NCBI RefSeq assembly: GCF_013396335.1
Contig: NZ_JABWSY010000019.1
Coordinates: 62,001-126,000 of the forward strand
Origin: Bacillus sp. EB106-08-02-XG196
GTDB lineage: Bacteria; Bacillota; Bacilli; Bacillales; Cytobacillaceae
Direction: 5' to 3'
DNA length: 64,000 nucleotides
Shown: in pieces, positions 8,249 to 16,578 of the stretch
Numbering within the stretch: the stretch's first letter is position 1
Layout: each line of letters starts with the position of its first letter
Notes under the pieces: model-generated
The model's database searches: none
Told to the model about the DNA's origin: nothing
Seen by the model: the letters and a program-made list of their open reading frames with translations, nothing else
Program-made: the position numbers and the translations under genes

Positions 8249-8968
8249 TCAAACCATTTTATTAAATTCTTTTCTTAATCTTTTAATTATTCTTTTTTCC
8301 AGACGGGATATATACGATTGAGAAATACCTAGCATATCGGCTACATCCTTTTGCGTTTTTTCTTCTCCATTGGTAAGTCCGAAGCGAAGCTCCATGATTT
8401 GCTTTTCCCTATCACTTAGTTGATGCAGAGCTTTGGTTAATAATTTTCTATCTACATTCGCTTCTAAATCCTTCGTAATGATATCATCATCTGTTCCCAA
8501 AACATCTGATAATAATAACTCATTACCGTCCCAATCAATATTTAACGGTTCATCAAATGAAACTTCTGATCTAATTTTATTATTTCTTCGCAAGTACATG
8601 AGAATTTCATTTTCAATACATCTGGAAGCATATGTAGCCAACTTAATTTTTTTCTCAGGATTAAACGTGTTGACTGCTTTAATTAAGCCAATGGTACCAA
8701 TACTAATTAAGTCCTCAATATTAATTCCCGTATTTTCAAATTTTCTAGCGATATACACAACAAGCCTAAGGTTACGTTCTATTAATATCGATCTAGCGGC
8801 CTTATCACCGCCTGGAAGCTTATTTAAAAGCAGCTCTTCTTCGTCCTTACTTAAAGGAGGCGGTAAGGCTTCGCTGCCGCCAATATAATAAACTTCATCA
8901 CTTTTAATTCCTAATTTGATTAGTATCTTATACCAGTAGTAGGATAAGCGAAGTCTCCATTTTTTCAC
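8249..8968 (-). CDS. sigE: Pro-sigma-E factor (early mother cell)
   Basis: Sigma-70 family factor of 239 residues that directs early mother-cell transcription. It is made as an inactive precursor: residues 1-27 form the amphipathic pro-sequence (KKWRLRLSYYWYKILIKLGI), and the SpoIIGA cleavage site is between Tyr27 and Tyr28 in SDEVYYIGGSEALPPPLS. Regions 2 and 4 follow (LISIGTIGLIKAVNTFNPEK; EKTQKDVADMLGISQSYIS). The start codon is GTG at 8968 with AGGAGGAA upstream. It is 44 bases after spoIIGA, forming the spoIIG operon. Confidence 0.97.
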   Translation of the reverse strand: MKKWRLRLSYYWYKILIKLGIKSDEVYYIGGSEALPPPLSKDEEELLLNKLPGGDKAARSILIERNLRLVVYIARKFENTGINIEDLISIGTIGLIKAVNTFNPEKKIKLATYASRCIENEILMYLRRNNKIRSEVSFDEPLNIDWDGNELLLSDVLGTDDDIITKDLEANVDRKLLTKALHQLSDREKQIMELRFGLTNGEEKTQKDVADMLGISQSYISRLEKRIIKRLRKEFNKMV

Positions 8969-9012
8969 ACAAGTTCCTCCTTCTAAAATCTGTTTTTACG
9001 AGTATAGTATTA

Positions 9013-9951
9013 TTAACTTACTTTCGCCGAATCATCATGCTGTTTTGGCCCTGTGAGCATTTTAGGATGGACAATGCATTGAAAGGCATCATCGGCAGAT
9101 AATTGCTGAATTGTAAACGATACAAGACCTTTTTCACATAAATAATTTTCACCCTTAGATTCAATCAATATTGAGTCAGGCTTAACAGCAGCGATGAGTT
9201 GATGCTCTTGTCCTACCACCCGACAAGGTACAATCCTCAGCCTATTTTGCCATTCATCCGGAAATTCCACATTTCCGAGAATCAGAGATTCAGGATCGAC
9301 TGCCATTTTTTTTACCGGTTCGGCGACATTTTCTATGATATTCTTAATAGAAACAAACATAACAGGAAGTTTGGTTAATGGATCATAAAGCTGATTTCCA
9401 CTGTCGACGAGACCTTTAAAAGTATAAGATTCAGCATTAATTCTTAGAGTGACATTCACAATCTGATCAAATTGAATTTTGGTCATTTCCATACCCTCAA
9501 TATTCCTTTTTGAAAAATGCCAGGCAATTGGAAAACCTAACAAAACAAAAAGCCAGCTAATTGGATCACCAAACCCCGTAACATTAGCAATCACAACTTT
9601 TGTTGACATCTCTGCATCAAATTGAACAAAATAATGTGCTCCGATTAATGCTCCTCCTATAAGAAAGGTAGTTACATAAAGAGTCATTAACGCCTTTATG
9701 AAAAAAGATAATCGTTTATAACCGAATACAACTAAAACCATTACAACCGAAAATAGAAGCTTTGATATGGGATGGCTGGAATAGGTGTGTAATGGTGTAA
9801 ACGAAAATAATATGATTAATGAACCAATAAAACCACCTGCTAATAACCTCCATATCCGAATTTGTCTTTTTAAAAAAATGGCTGTTAGGTACAGGAGAAG
9901 GCTATCAAATAACAGATTAAGAGCCCAAATAACATCTAAATATACAGACAA
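9013..9951 (-). CDS. spoIIGA: Sigma-E processing aspartyl protease SpoIIGA
   Basis: Membrane protease of 312 residues that removes the pro-sequence of sigma-E after a signal from forespore SpoIIR. Residues 1-150 contain about five membrane helices. The soluble C-terminal half holds the DSGN aspartyl-protease motif. A TTG at 9951 is chosen as start: AGGGGG precedes it by 7 bases, the product begins MSVYLDVIW like its homologs, and the catalytic aspartate then falls at residue 183, the number used in B. subtilis. An ATG at 9981 would add ten residues not typical of the family. ftsZ lies immediately upstream; the serine protease genes found there in B. subtilis are absent. Confidence 0.95.
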   Translation of the reverse strand: MSVYLDVIWALNLLFDSLLLYLTAIFLKRQIRIWRLLAGGFIGSLIILFSFTPLHTYSSHPISKLLFSVVMVLVVFGYKRLSFFIKALMTLYVTTFLIGGALIGAHYFVQFDAEMSTKVVIANVTGFGDPISWLFVLLGFPIAWHFSKRNIEGMEMTKIQFDQIVNVTLRINAESYTFKGLVDSGNQLYDPLTKLPVMFVSIKNIIENVAEPVKKMAVDPESLILGNVEFPDEWQNRLRIVPCRVVGQEHQLIAAVKPDSILIESKGENYLCEKGLVSFTIQQLSADDAFQCIVHPKMLTGPKQHDDSAKVS

Positions 9952-10044
9952 CCAGTTTCCCCCTTTTAATGTCAAAAGCATTTAGTAGCTTTATGGATTA
10001 TACAGGGTGTATTAACATCATTTCTATTATTCTGTTTAGGGAAA

Positions 10045-10078
10045 AGTATAACCTACTTTATGGGCTAAAGTGTGTCAC
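10045..10078 (-). promoter_or_regulatory. spoIIG-type promoter with 22-bp spacer
   Basis: On the minus strand GTGACA (10073-10078) and TATACT (10045-10050) are separated by 22 bp. The B. subtilis spoIIG promoter is known for good sigma-A hexamers at this unusual 22-bp distance, which needs Spo0A~P for activation. A Spo0A-like box (TGTCACT, opposite strand) overlaps the -35 element, as in the known promoter. The likely transcript start is near 10038, about 90 bases before the spoIIGA start. Confidence 0.7.
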
Positions 10079-10123
10079 TTTCTGTAATCAAAAAAACAGA
10101 AATTTCCACTATAAACAACGTAT

Positions 10124-10132
10124 TTTGTCTAA
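10124..10132 (+). promoter_or_regulatory. Candidate Spo0A box upstream of spoIIGA
   Basis: TTTGTCTAA differs from the 0A-box consensus TTTGTCGAA by one base. It lies about 90 bases upstream of the predicted spoIIG transcript start, near the position of the distal 0A site in B. subtilis. Confidence 0.5.
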
Positions 10133-10144
10133 TTTCATTAGAAC

Positions 10145-10180
10145 CAAAAAAGGCATGATCCTTTTGGACCATGCCTTTTG
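10145..10180 (-). terminator. Intrinsic terminator of ftsZ
   Basis: Hairpin with arms AAAAGGCATG and CATGCCTTTT and a short inner stem around GGTCC/GGATC, starting 5 bases after the ftsZ stop codon and followed by TTTTTTGG on the minus strand. It separates the dcw cluster from spoIIGA. Confidence 0.85.
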
Positions 10181-10185
10181 TCAAA

Positions 10186-11319
10186 TTATCTTCTACGATT
10201 TCTGTTACGTAAGAATGTTGGTATATCTAATGTTTCTTCTTGGGGAGCATTGTTATGACGAACAGGTTCTTGTGGAGCCTCTTCACGTTTTTGCTCTCTC
10301 TTAACTGTACCCAGCTGCGGTTTTGCTTGACCAAATGCTGGACGAGCTGTCTTTGGCTGGATAACCTCTTCATTAAATCCTGTTGCAATAACTGTAACAA
10401 TGATTTCATCCTTATGATTTTCATTAATGACTGATCCAAAAATCATATTTACTTCCTGATCAGATGCTGTCGCTACAATATCAGCTGCTTCTTGAACTTC
10501 ATACAAGCTTAAGTTGCTGCCGCCGGTAATATTCATCAGAACTCCTTGTGCACCATCAATCGACGTTTCTAACAAAGGAGAACTAATTGCTTTCTTCGCC
10601 GCTTCCGTTGCACGATTTTCACCGGTTGCCATACCAATTCCCATTAATGCAGATCCTTTGTTTGACATAATGGTTTTCACATCTGCAAAGTCCAAGTTAA
10701 TAAGACCCGGAACTGCGATTAAATCTGAAATACCCTGAACCCCTTGACGGAGTACATTGTCCGCTTCACGGAACGCTTCAAGCATTGGAGTACTTTTATC
10801 TACAATTTCAAGAAGGCGGTCATTCGGGATTACAATCAAAGTATCCACTGCCTCTTTCATCGCGCCAATTCCACCTGCAGCCTGGTTAGACCGCTTTTTC
10901 CCTTCAAACGTAAACGGACGAGTTACAACACCGACAGTTAAAGCACCTAAATCACGGGCAATTTGAGCTATCACAGGTGCCGCACCTGTACCTGTTCCGC
11001 CACCCATACCAGCAGTAACAAACACCATATCAGCACCACGCAGAGCATCTTCTAATTGCTCTTTACTTTCTTCTGCAGCTTTCTTTCCAACTTCAGGATT
11101 GGCACCAGCACCAAGTCCTCTGGTTAATTTTGAGCCAATTTGCATTTTTACTTCTGCTTTTGAAAGGTTTAAAGCTTGTGCATCTGTATTAACTGCGATA
11201 AATTCTACTCCTTGAACACCATGTTCAATCATTCGGTTTACTGCATTGTTTCCTCCGCCGCCAACCCCAATAACTTTTATAGTAGCAAGAGAATCTAAAT
11301 TTGTATCAAACTCTAACAT
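10186..11319 (-). CDS. ftsZ: Cell division GTPase FtsZ
   Basis: Tubulin-like GTPase of 377 residues that forms the Z ring. The GTP-binding signature GMGGGTGTGAAPV is near residue 105, and the synergy-loop segment NLDFADVKTIM is present near residue 205. After residue 315 comes a variable linker rich in Gln, Glu and Lys, then the conserved C-terminal peptide ETLDIPTFLRNRNRRR that binds FtsA, SepF and other partners. It is the last gene of the dcw cluster, 42 bases after ftsA. The ATG start has a strong AGGAGG site. Confidence 0.98.
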   Translation of the reverse strand: MLEFDTNLDSLATIKVIGVGGGGNNAVNRMIEHGVQGVEFIAVNTDAQALNLSKAEVKMQIGSKLTRGLGAGANPEVGKKAAEESKEQLEDALRGADMVFVTAGMGGGTGTGAAPVIAQIARDLGALTVGVVTRPFTFEGKKRSNQAAGGIGAMKEAVDTLIVIPNDRLLEIVDKSTPMLEAFREADNVLRQGVQGISDLIAVPGLINLDFADVKTIMSNKGSALMGIGMATGENRATEAAKKAISSPLLETSIDGAQGVLMNITGGSNLSLYEVQEAADIVATASDQEVNMIFGSVINENHKDEIIVTVIATGFNEEVIQPKTARPAFGQAKPQLGTVKREQKREEAPQEPVRHNNAPQEETLDIPTFLRNRNRRR

Positions 11320-11361
11320 GACAAATCCTCCTAATTCGTCGATATTCCTTTTCGTGTATGC

Positions 11362-12648
11362 TTATTCGAAAAAGAGACCAAGGAATTTTTTTACTTTTGA
11401 TGACATCTTATCTTCCGGATGTTTTTCTGGCTTTGCTTTTGTTTGTTGTTGTTGTTTTTGAACTTTCTTCTCGATTGGTTCAGAAACAGGTGCCGAAGCG
11501 ACGAAGGTCCCACCTGGTAATCTAGCATTCTTGTATGCATATTTGATTAAACCAACCGCAGTTGTGTATTGAGGTTCTCTTACTCCTATATAATTGGGAA
11601 CGGCTTTGCGAACTGGGCTTTGGAATATAGATTGAGCAAGTTCTAATACACCTTGCATATTTGCAGTACCGCCTGTAAAAACGAATCCTCCAGGTAAATC
11701 ATTTATTCCTAATCGTTTCAATTCATGAGCAATCAATTCAAAAATTTCTTCCATTCTAGCTTCTATGATTTCAGAAACATATAATTGATTAAATTGCTGA
11801 TGTTGATCACTTCCAATAATAGGAACACTAAAGAATTCATCTTCTGAGGCGTCATCGTAAAAAGCATGTCCATATTTTACTTTGATTTTTTCAGCATCCT
11901 CGGTAGAAGTATGTAATACCTTTGAAAGGTCATTTGTAATTAAATCTCCTCCAACGGGAATAACACTAGTTGCAGCCAAGTATCCTTGTTCAAAATAAGC
12001 GATAGTTGTAGACCCACCGCCTAAATCAATTAATGCAACACCTAAATTCTTCTCATCCTTTGACAATGCATAATCACCAGCTGCTAGCGGCTGTAAAATA
12101 ATGTCTGTGATTTCTAATCCAGCACGTTCTACACATCGCAGTGTATTTGTAATAATAGCATTTGATCCAGTGACAAGTGTTCCTTCTACTTCCAAACGAA
12201 CACCAATCATGCCGCATGGATTATTAATTTCATCCTTACCATCAAGGATAAATTGTTTTCGTATTACTCCGATAATCTCTCTATCCTGAGGAATAGAAAC
12301 AACTTGAGCTTCTTCTATAACACGTCTAACATCATCATTGGTAATTTCACGATTTTGACTAGAAACCCCTACAATCCCACGACATGGTTCAAGAGCAACC
12401 TGATTGCCAGAAATACCTACAATTACTTGTCGTATTTCCATCCCAATCATTCTTTCTGCTTCTTCAATAGCACGTTTAATAGAATGAACGGTATCATTAA
12501 TGTCAATGATAGATCCTTTACGCAGCCCTTCTGACTTTACATTTCCTACACCAATTATATTGATAGAGTCATTGACAATTTCACCGATGATTACTTTTAC
12601 ACTGGATGTACCGATGTCAAGACTTACATATATTTCATTGCTGTTCAT
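11362..12648 (-). CDS. ftsA: Cell division protein FtsA
   Basis: Actin-like ATPase of 428 residues that tethers FtsZ to the membrane. Phosphate-binding elements are visible in SLDIGTSSVKVIIGE near the N terminus and LIDLGGGSTTIAYFE in the middle. A Gln/Lys-rich linker (KKVQKQQQQTKAKPEK) precedes the C-terminal amphipathic membrane helix KVKKFLGLFFE. The ATG at 12648 is preferred over upstream codons because AGGAGGTG is 7 bases before it. It precedes ftsZ with a 42-base gap. Confidence 0.97.
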   Translation of the reverse strand: MNSNEIYVSLDIGTSSVKVIIGEIVNDSINIIGVGNVKSEGLRKGSIIDINDTVHSIKRAIEEAERMIGMEIRQVIVGISGNQVALEPCRGIVGVSSQNREITNDDVRRVIEEAQVVSIPQDREIIGVIRKQFILDGKDEINNPCGMIGVRLEVEGTLVTGSNAIITNTLRCVERAGLEITDIILQPLAAGDYALSKDEKNLGVALIDLGGGSTTIAYFEQGYLAATSVIPVGGDLITNDLSKVLHTSTEDAEKIKVKYGHAFYDDASEDEFFSVPIIGSDQHQQFNQLYVSEIIEARMEEIFELIAHELKRLGINDLPGGFVFTGGTANMQGVLELAQSIFQSPVRKAVPNYIGVREPQYTTAVGLIKYAYKNARLPGGTFVASAPVSEPIEKKVQKQQQQTKAKPEKHPEDKMSSKVKKFLGLFFE

Positions 12649-12776
12649 TCTTTGGCACCTCCTTAACATTACTTCAGTCGAACAACATTTATATTTCACA
12701 AGATATTTTATAAAAAAGTACGTACCTATATCTTATAAAATTATTCGTCACAACTAAATAATTCCCTTTAAAAAAA

Positions 12777-13139
12777 TCAAATTTTTTCTATTTTTTCTTT
12801 GCTTGTTGACCATTTTGTCAATAATATTCGTCTTATTACAGCTATATTTTGAAATAAGCGTACACCAAATGCGAAAACAGCTGCTAAATACAAGTCTACA
12901 CCAAGATGAACGCCTAGAAAAGCTAAACTTGCAGCAAGTAAAATATTAAAAAAGAACCCAGAAACAAAAACTTTTTCATCATAAATATTTTGCAGATGCG
13001 CTCTTATGCCGCCAAATAATGTATCAAGCGCTGCCAGAACTGCAATTGATAGATAATTAGAATATTCTTCCGGAATCCTTATATCTGTTAATAGACCAAG
13101 GAGTACTCCAATAATTAATCCTAATAAAGGCAGCCACAT
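12777..13139 (-). CDS. sbp: Small basic protein Sbp (DUF1290)
   Basis: Membrane protein of 120 residues with three to four hydrophobic segments and a basic C terminus. It belongs to the DUF1290 family that sits before ftsA in Bacillus. Its function is unknown. The conserved motif AALDTLFGGIRAHLQ is present. Its ATG overlaps the stop codon of ylxX by one base, so the two are coupled. Confidence 0.9.
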   Translation of the reverse strand: MWLPLLGLIIGVLLGLLTDIRIPEEYSNYLSIAVLAALDTLFGGIRAHLQNIYDEKVFVSGFFFNILLAASLAFLGVHLGVDLYLAAVFAFGVRLFQNIAVIRRILLTKWSTSKEKIEKI

Positions 13140-13885
13140 TATGTATTCCCTCCTTCATTCGCTTTCAATGACTCTATATATCGAATCCGGATAGGATTAT
13201 CATATGCGGGGATGGTAACCTCAGGAGTTGGTTCAGAAATAATCAGCTTAAGGTTTTCAGTGAAAAATTCCTCAGTTGCTTTTGAGGCTTTTATCCGATT
13301 GTATAATTTTTCAGCTGTTTCAATACTTTCTACACCGACCCTAACTTCTATTGGTAAACTTGTTAATGCATGACCATCAATTTTTGTTTCATTATTGATA
13401 TCTCTAATGACCGTAGTATTGATAATTCTTTGACCATCTACTGATATATACATGGCGTCATACATATTCAATTCATTCAATAATCTTTTTAACAGTTCAG
13501 GTGAAACTTCCTTTGAAACCGGTGCCCCAATTTGGATTTCCTCCAAAATAGGGTCAATTTTCAACTTTAAACCTGGAACTTGAACCTCCGTCAATCCGGC
13601 TTCAATTTTCAGTTCTTCAATCGTATCTATTAAAGCCTGTTCCTTACTTTGCTTTTGCTTGGAATCATAGGCAAGTAATTTTTCTTCAATGGATCTAATT
13701 TCACTTACCAACTCTGATTGCAATTCCTTTTCTTGGAGCAAAGCCTCCCGCAGCTGCCACAAATCACGAGTATCGCGTTCGACCGGTTCTTTTACAGTTT
13801 GAAACTGAATGGCAATCATAAAACCAATTACTGTGGATATTGCAATAAAACTAATATTTTTTTTATGCTTGTCCACTTTTTTCAC
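13139..13885 (-). CDS. ylxX: DUF881 protein YlxX
   Basis: Membrane-anchored protein of up to 248 residues. One N-terminal membrane segment (about residues 10-28) is followed by a coiled coil (about 40-95) and an extracytoplasmic DUF881 domain. It is a paralog of the next gene upstream, ylxW. Both lie between divIB and sbp in Bacillus dcw clusters, and neither has a settled function; a link to the divisome is inferred from position. The start is uncertain: GTG at 13885 is reported, while a GTG at 13876 has a better-spaced AAGGTG element. Confidence 0.88.
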   Translation of the reverse strand: MKKVDKHKKNISFIAISTVIGFMIAIQFQTVKEPVERDTRDLWQLREALLQEKELQSELVSEIRSIEEKLLAYDSKQKQSKEQALIDTIEELKIEAGLTEVQVPGLKLKIDPILEEIQIGAPVSKEVSPELLKRLLNELNMYDAMYISVDGQRIINTTVIRDINNETKIDGHALTSLPIEVRVGVESIETAEKLYNRIKASKATEEFFTENLKLIISEPTPEVTIPAYDNPIRIRYIESLKANEGGNT

Positions 13886-13925
13886 CTTACCTTTTAAATT
13901 TATCTAATGTGGACATATTTAATTT

Positions 13926-14639
13926 CTATGAATTTCCTAAGATGGGATTCAGAATAATTTCGTTCTGTTTTTCCAGGGTAAAGACAATATTATCGTTAAC
14001 GAGTTGATCCTTCACACCACCGGTAAGGTTTAATGCAGATGCCAATACCTCAGAGTCACCAATAGCTGTAATGACAAACGGTGCTGGATGTTGAATTCCA
14101 TCAACCGTAATAACAGGTCCGTCACATAGTATATAAGACTGGCTTGTTAATCTCTGGCCATTAATGGCAATGGCAGCAGCCCCTGAGATGTAAAGTTCAT
14201 TAATAACTTTAAAAACATGGTGTTCATGGACCAGATAGTTATTAATATTTTCTTCCTTTGGATCGTAGGCCCCGTCTGACAGCTGTACCATTACACCTTG
14301 TCCCTTAACCTTAACTTTACCTAAGAACATTCGGTATTTTTCCGCATCTTCGGCAAGGTTTGAATAGGCTTCCGCTTCTTTTGAAAGATCTTTTTCGTTT
14401 TCTAATACCTTATCTTGCTTCCGGTTTAATTCTTTTTGTAATCTCCGATTCAATTCCTCAATCTCTATTAGTTGATTTCTTAGGTCTAAGGTTTTTTCCC
14501 ATTGTTTACTTGTTAAATTTGTGTTTTTTTGCTTTATTTCTTTTTGAGTAAAGTGATAAGAAAATGCAATCATAAACCCAAGAACAAGGCATACAAGGGA
14601 TAATATTACATGCTTACCCTTCACCTTTATCATTCTCAA
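13926..14639 (-). CDS. ylxW: DUF881 protein YlxW
   Basis: Second DUF881 protein, 237 residues: an N-terminal membrane helix (VILSLVCLVLGFMIAFSY), a lysine- and glutamate-rich coiled coil to about residue 100, then the outside DUF881 domain with the GVMVQLSDGAYDP segment. It overlaps the end of divIB. The TTG at 14639 is used because GGAGG lies 9 bases upstream. An ATG at 14633 is the main alternative, and the frame extends to an ATG at 14675 without its own ribosome binding site. Function unknown. Confidence 0.85.
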   Translation of the reverse strand: MRMIKVKGKHVILSLVCLVLGFMIAFSYHFTQKEIKQKNTNLTSKQWEKTLDLRNQLIEIEELNRRLQKELNRKQDKVLENEKDLSKEAEAYSNLAEDAEKYRMFLGKVKVKGQGVMVQLSDGAYDPKEENINNYLVHEHHVFKVINELYISGAAAIAINGQRLTSQSYILCDGPVITVDGIQHPAPFVITAIGDSEVLASALNLTGGVKDQLVNDNIVFTLEKQNEIILNPILGNS

Positions 14640-15414
14640 TTTCTGATTCCTCCGATTCGTCCGCTTCCAATTCATAGGCCTTAAAATATGAACCTACCTC
14701 TAAATCGATAATCCCCTTTTTGTTCGGATCTAATTGGCTAATGATTGAAGGATAATGGATCATTTTTTCCGAAAAACTTCGTAATGTGGCACTTACTTCA
14801 AAACCATCATTCATGAATAAAGAAATATGATATTGATCCGTTTTTTTCGGGGTATAATGTACTTCAGAGATTGCGTTTAGAACCTCATCCGGAAGCTCTT
14901 CAAGGGCAGAGACCATTTCTTTAAGGATAGCTCCCTCTTTAAATTTAAAGAGAATGGGTGCATTGACAGGTAGTTCAGCAACTACCCTATCCTTAAGGAT
15001 TTTTCCGTTTTCCATAACAGGGTAATAGGAGTTATCTGACTCGAGATATGCAATTTTTTTTCGTTCCTCAATCTCAATCATTACTGTATTAGGCCATACA
15101 ATTTTTACCTTTGCCTCTTTAATAACATTCACCTTTTGGAGATTTATAGCAATTGAATCTTCCTTTACACTCCAAATATTTGTCTTTTTTGATAAATGAC
15201 TGGTACTGATTATTTCATTTGTTGACAGTAGATCATTACCTTTAATGGTTATCTTTTTAACATGACTTAATGGCGACTGTACATAAGCGACGACGGCAAT
15301 CATGGTAAAGAACAAAAATAGAAGAAAAATAAGCCTTCTGTTGGCTTTACGACGTCTTTGCTCTTTAAGCTTTGGAATTCTATCCTCAAGAGCGACAATC
15401 TTACCTTTATCCAT
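14614..15414 (-). CDS. divIB: Cell division protein DivIB (FtsQ)
   Basis: Divisome protein of 266 residues that works with FtsL and DivIC at the outer face of the membrane. It has a short cytoplasmic N terminus, one membrane helix (LIFLLFLFFTMIAVVAYV, about residues 30-48), a POTRA domain starting at PLSHVKKITIKGNDLL, and the FtsQ/DivIB beta domain, then an acidic tail. The ATG at 15414 follows GGAGGG by 6 bases. Its 3' end overlaps ylxW. Confidence 0.95.
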   Translation of the reverse strand: MDKGKIVALEDRIPKLKEQRRRKANRRLIFLLFLFFTMIAVVAYVQSPLSHVKKITIKGNDLLSTNEIISTSHLSKKTNIWSVKEDSIAINLQKVNVIKEAKVKIVWPNTVMIEIEERKKIAYLESDNSYYPVMENGKILKDRVVAELPVNAPILFKFKEGAILKEMVSALEELPDEVLNAISEVHYTPKKTDQYHISLFMNDGFEVSATLRSFSEKMIHYPSIISQLDPNKKGIIDLEVGSYFKAYELEADESEESEIENDKGEG

Positions 15415-15499
15415 ACACTTCCCTCCATTAAGAATAACGCTTAGCATGTCCTAAAAGAAAACCTATGATATCTACCCGCTTTTCCTGCCTAAAAAGCGA

Positions 15500-15530
15500 A
15501 AACAACGGCACGAAAAATCATGCCGTCATT
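15500..15530 (-). terminator. Hairpin in the murB-divIB gap
   Basis: Stem ACGGCATGA/TCGTGCCGT with a T4 loop, followed on the minus strand by TGTTTTCGCTTTTT. It can act as a partial terminator between murB and divIB, or as an attenuator for transcripts starting at the promoter-like site at 15567. Confidence 0.55.
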
Positions 15531-15566
15531 CATTTTCTCAGTTTTTTTCCATATTTATAATGAGTA

Positions 15567-15575
15567 ATTATACCA
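15567..15575 (-). promoter_or_regulatory. Extended -10 promoter candidate before divIB
   Basis: Minus-strand TGGTATAAT is an extended -10 element (TGn-TATAAT) with no good -35 box. It lies about 150 bases upstream of the divIB start and upstream of the hairpin at 15500-15530. Confidence 0.45.
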
Positions 15576-15606
15576 CAAAATTTGTAATAAGTACGACTAA
15601 TTCTTA

Positions 15607-16515
15607 TTACTTTCGACCAATAATTTCTACCTCAGTTTCCATTTTAACTCCAAATAAATGTTCAATTTTATCTTTAATATACTGAATTAAATCTAGTACA
15701 TCCTTGGCAGTTGCATTACCGGCATTTACAATAAAATTTCCGTGCATTTCAGATATTTTTGCTCCGCCAATTTGGAAACCTTTTAACCCGGCTTCCTCAA
15801 TTAATTTACCGGCATAATTTGGCAGCGGGTTACGAAAAATGCTTCCTGCACATGGGAAATTCCATGGCTGCGTTTCTTTACGATAATCTTTGTTTTTTTG
15901 CATTTGCGAAACAATAACAGTCCTATCACCCATTGCCAGCTTAAATTCCGCTTCAAGTACGATACCAGGACGTTTCTTTTGAAGGACCGAAGTTCTATAG
16001 GTGAACTCCATTTCATCATTAGACAACCATTCAATGGACCCGTCTTCAAACAATATGTGTGCCTTTGTTAAAATCTTACTAATATCAGAACCATGTGCTC
16101 CTGCGTTCATGTATACTGCTCCACCAACTGATCCAGGAATACCACTTGCAAATTCAAGTCCAGACAAGCCCTTCTTCGAAATTAATGTTGATAAGCTGAC
16201 TAAAGAATGTCCTCCTCCAACCGTAATAGTGGACTCATTAATGGATAGATGGTTTAACCCAGAACCTAATTTTATTACAACACCTTCAATCCCCTTATCA
16301 GAAACAAGAAGATTTGATCCTCTGCCAATAGCTCTCCAAGGAAGTTTATGCTCCTTAATGAAGGTCATTACTTTTTGAATATTTTCCAATGATGAAGGTT
16401 CAATAAAGAGATCAGCTGGACCTCCAATTTTCATGGTTGTATGCTGGGATAGCAGTTCATTTCTTTTCACTTTGCCAATATTTAATTCTTGAATTTCTAT
16501 TAATAATCCGTCCAT
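15607..16515 (-). CDS. murB: UDP-N-acetylenolpyruvoylglucosamine reductase MurB
   Basis: FAD-dependent enzyme of 302 residues that reduces UDP-GlcNAc-enolpyruvate to UDP-MurNAc, the second committed step of cell-wall precursor synthesis. FAD-binding segments GRGSNLLVSDKGI and LEFASGIPGSVGGAVYMNAGAHG are visible. The active-site region AGSIFRNP is near residue 225, matching type II MurB enzymes, where the Ser donates a proton. The ATG at 16515 gives a length equal to B. subtilis MurB; a TTG at 16536 is less likely. Confidence 0.97.
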   Translation of the reverse strand: MDGLLIEIQELNIGKVKRNELLSQHTTMKIGGPADLFIEPSSLENIQKVMTFIKEHKLPWRAIGRGSNLLVSDKGIEGVVIKLGSGLNHLSINESTITVGGGHSLVSLSTLISKKGLSGLEFASGIPGSVGGAVYMNAGAHGSDISKILTKAHILFEDGSIEWLSNDEMEFTYRTSVLQKKRPGIVLEAEFKLAMGDRTVIVSQMQKNKDYRKETQPWNFPCAGSIFRNPLPNYAGKLIEEAGLKGFQIGGAKISEMHGNFIVNAGNATAKDVLDLIQYIKDKIEHLFGVKMETEVEIIGRK

Positions 16516-16578
16516 TCCTATCACCCTATCTTTCAAAACAAACGTATAGTTTTAGTTTATGCTGAAAACTGTATTGGG

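Noticed and set aside
8433..8888. 151-codon open frame antisense to sigE
   Set aside because: Shadow of the highly conserved sigE gene; low-complexity serine-rich product and no ribosome binding site.
12676..12682. Spo0A-like heptamer AGTCGAA before ftsA
   Set aside because: One short match at a position between promoter region and start codon; too likely by chance to list.
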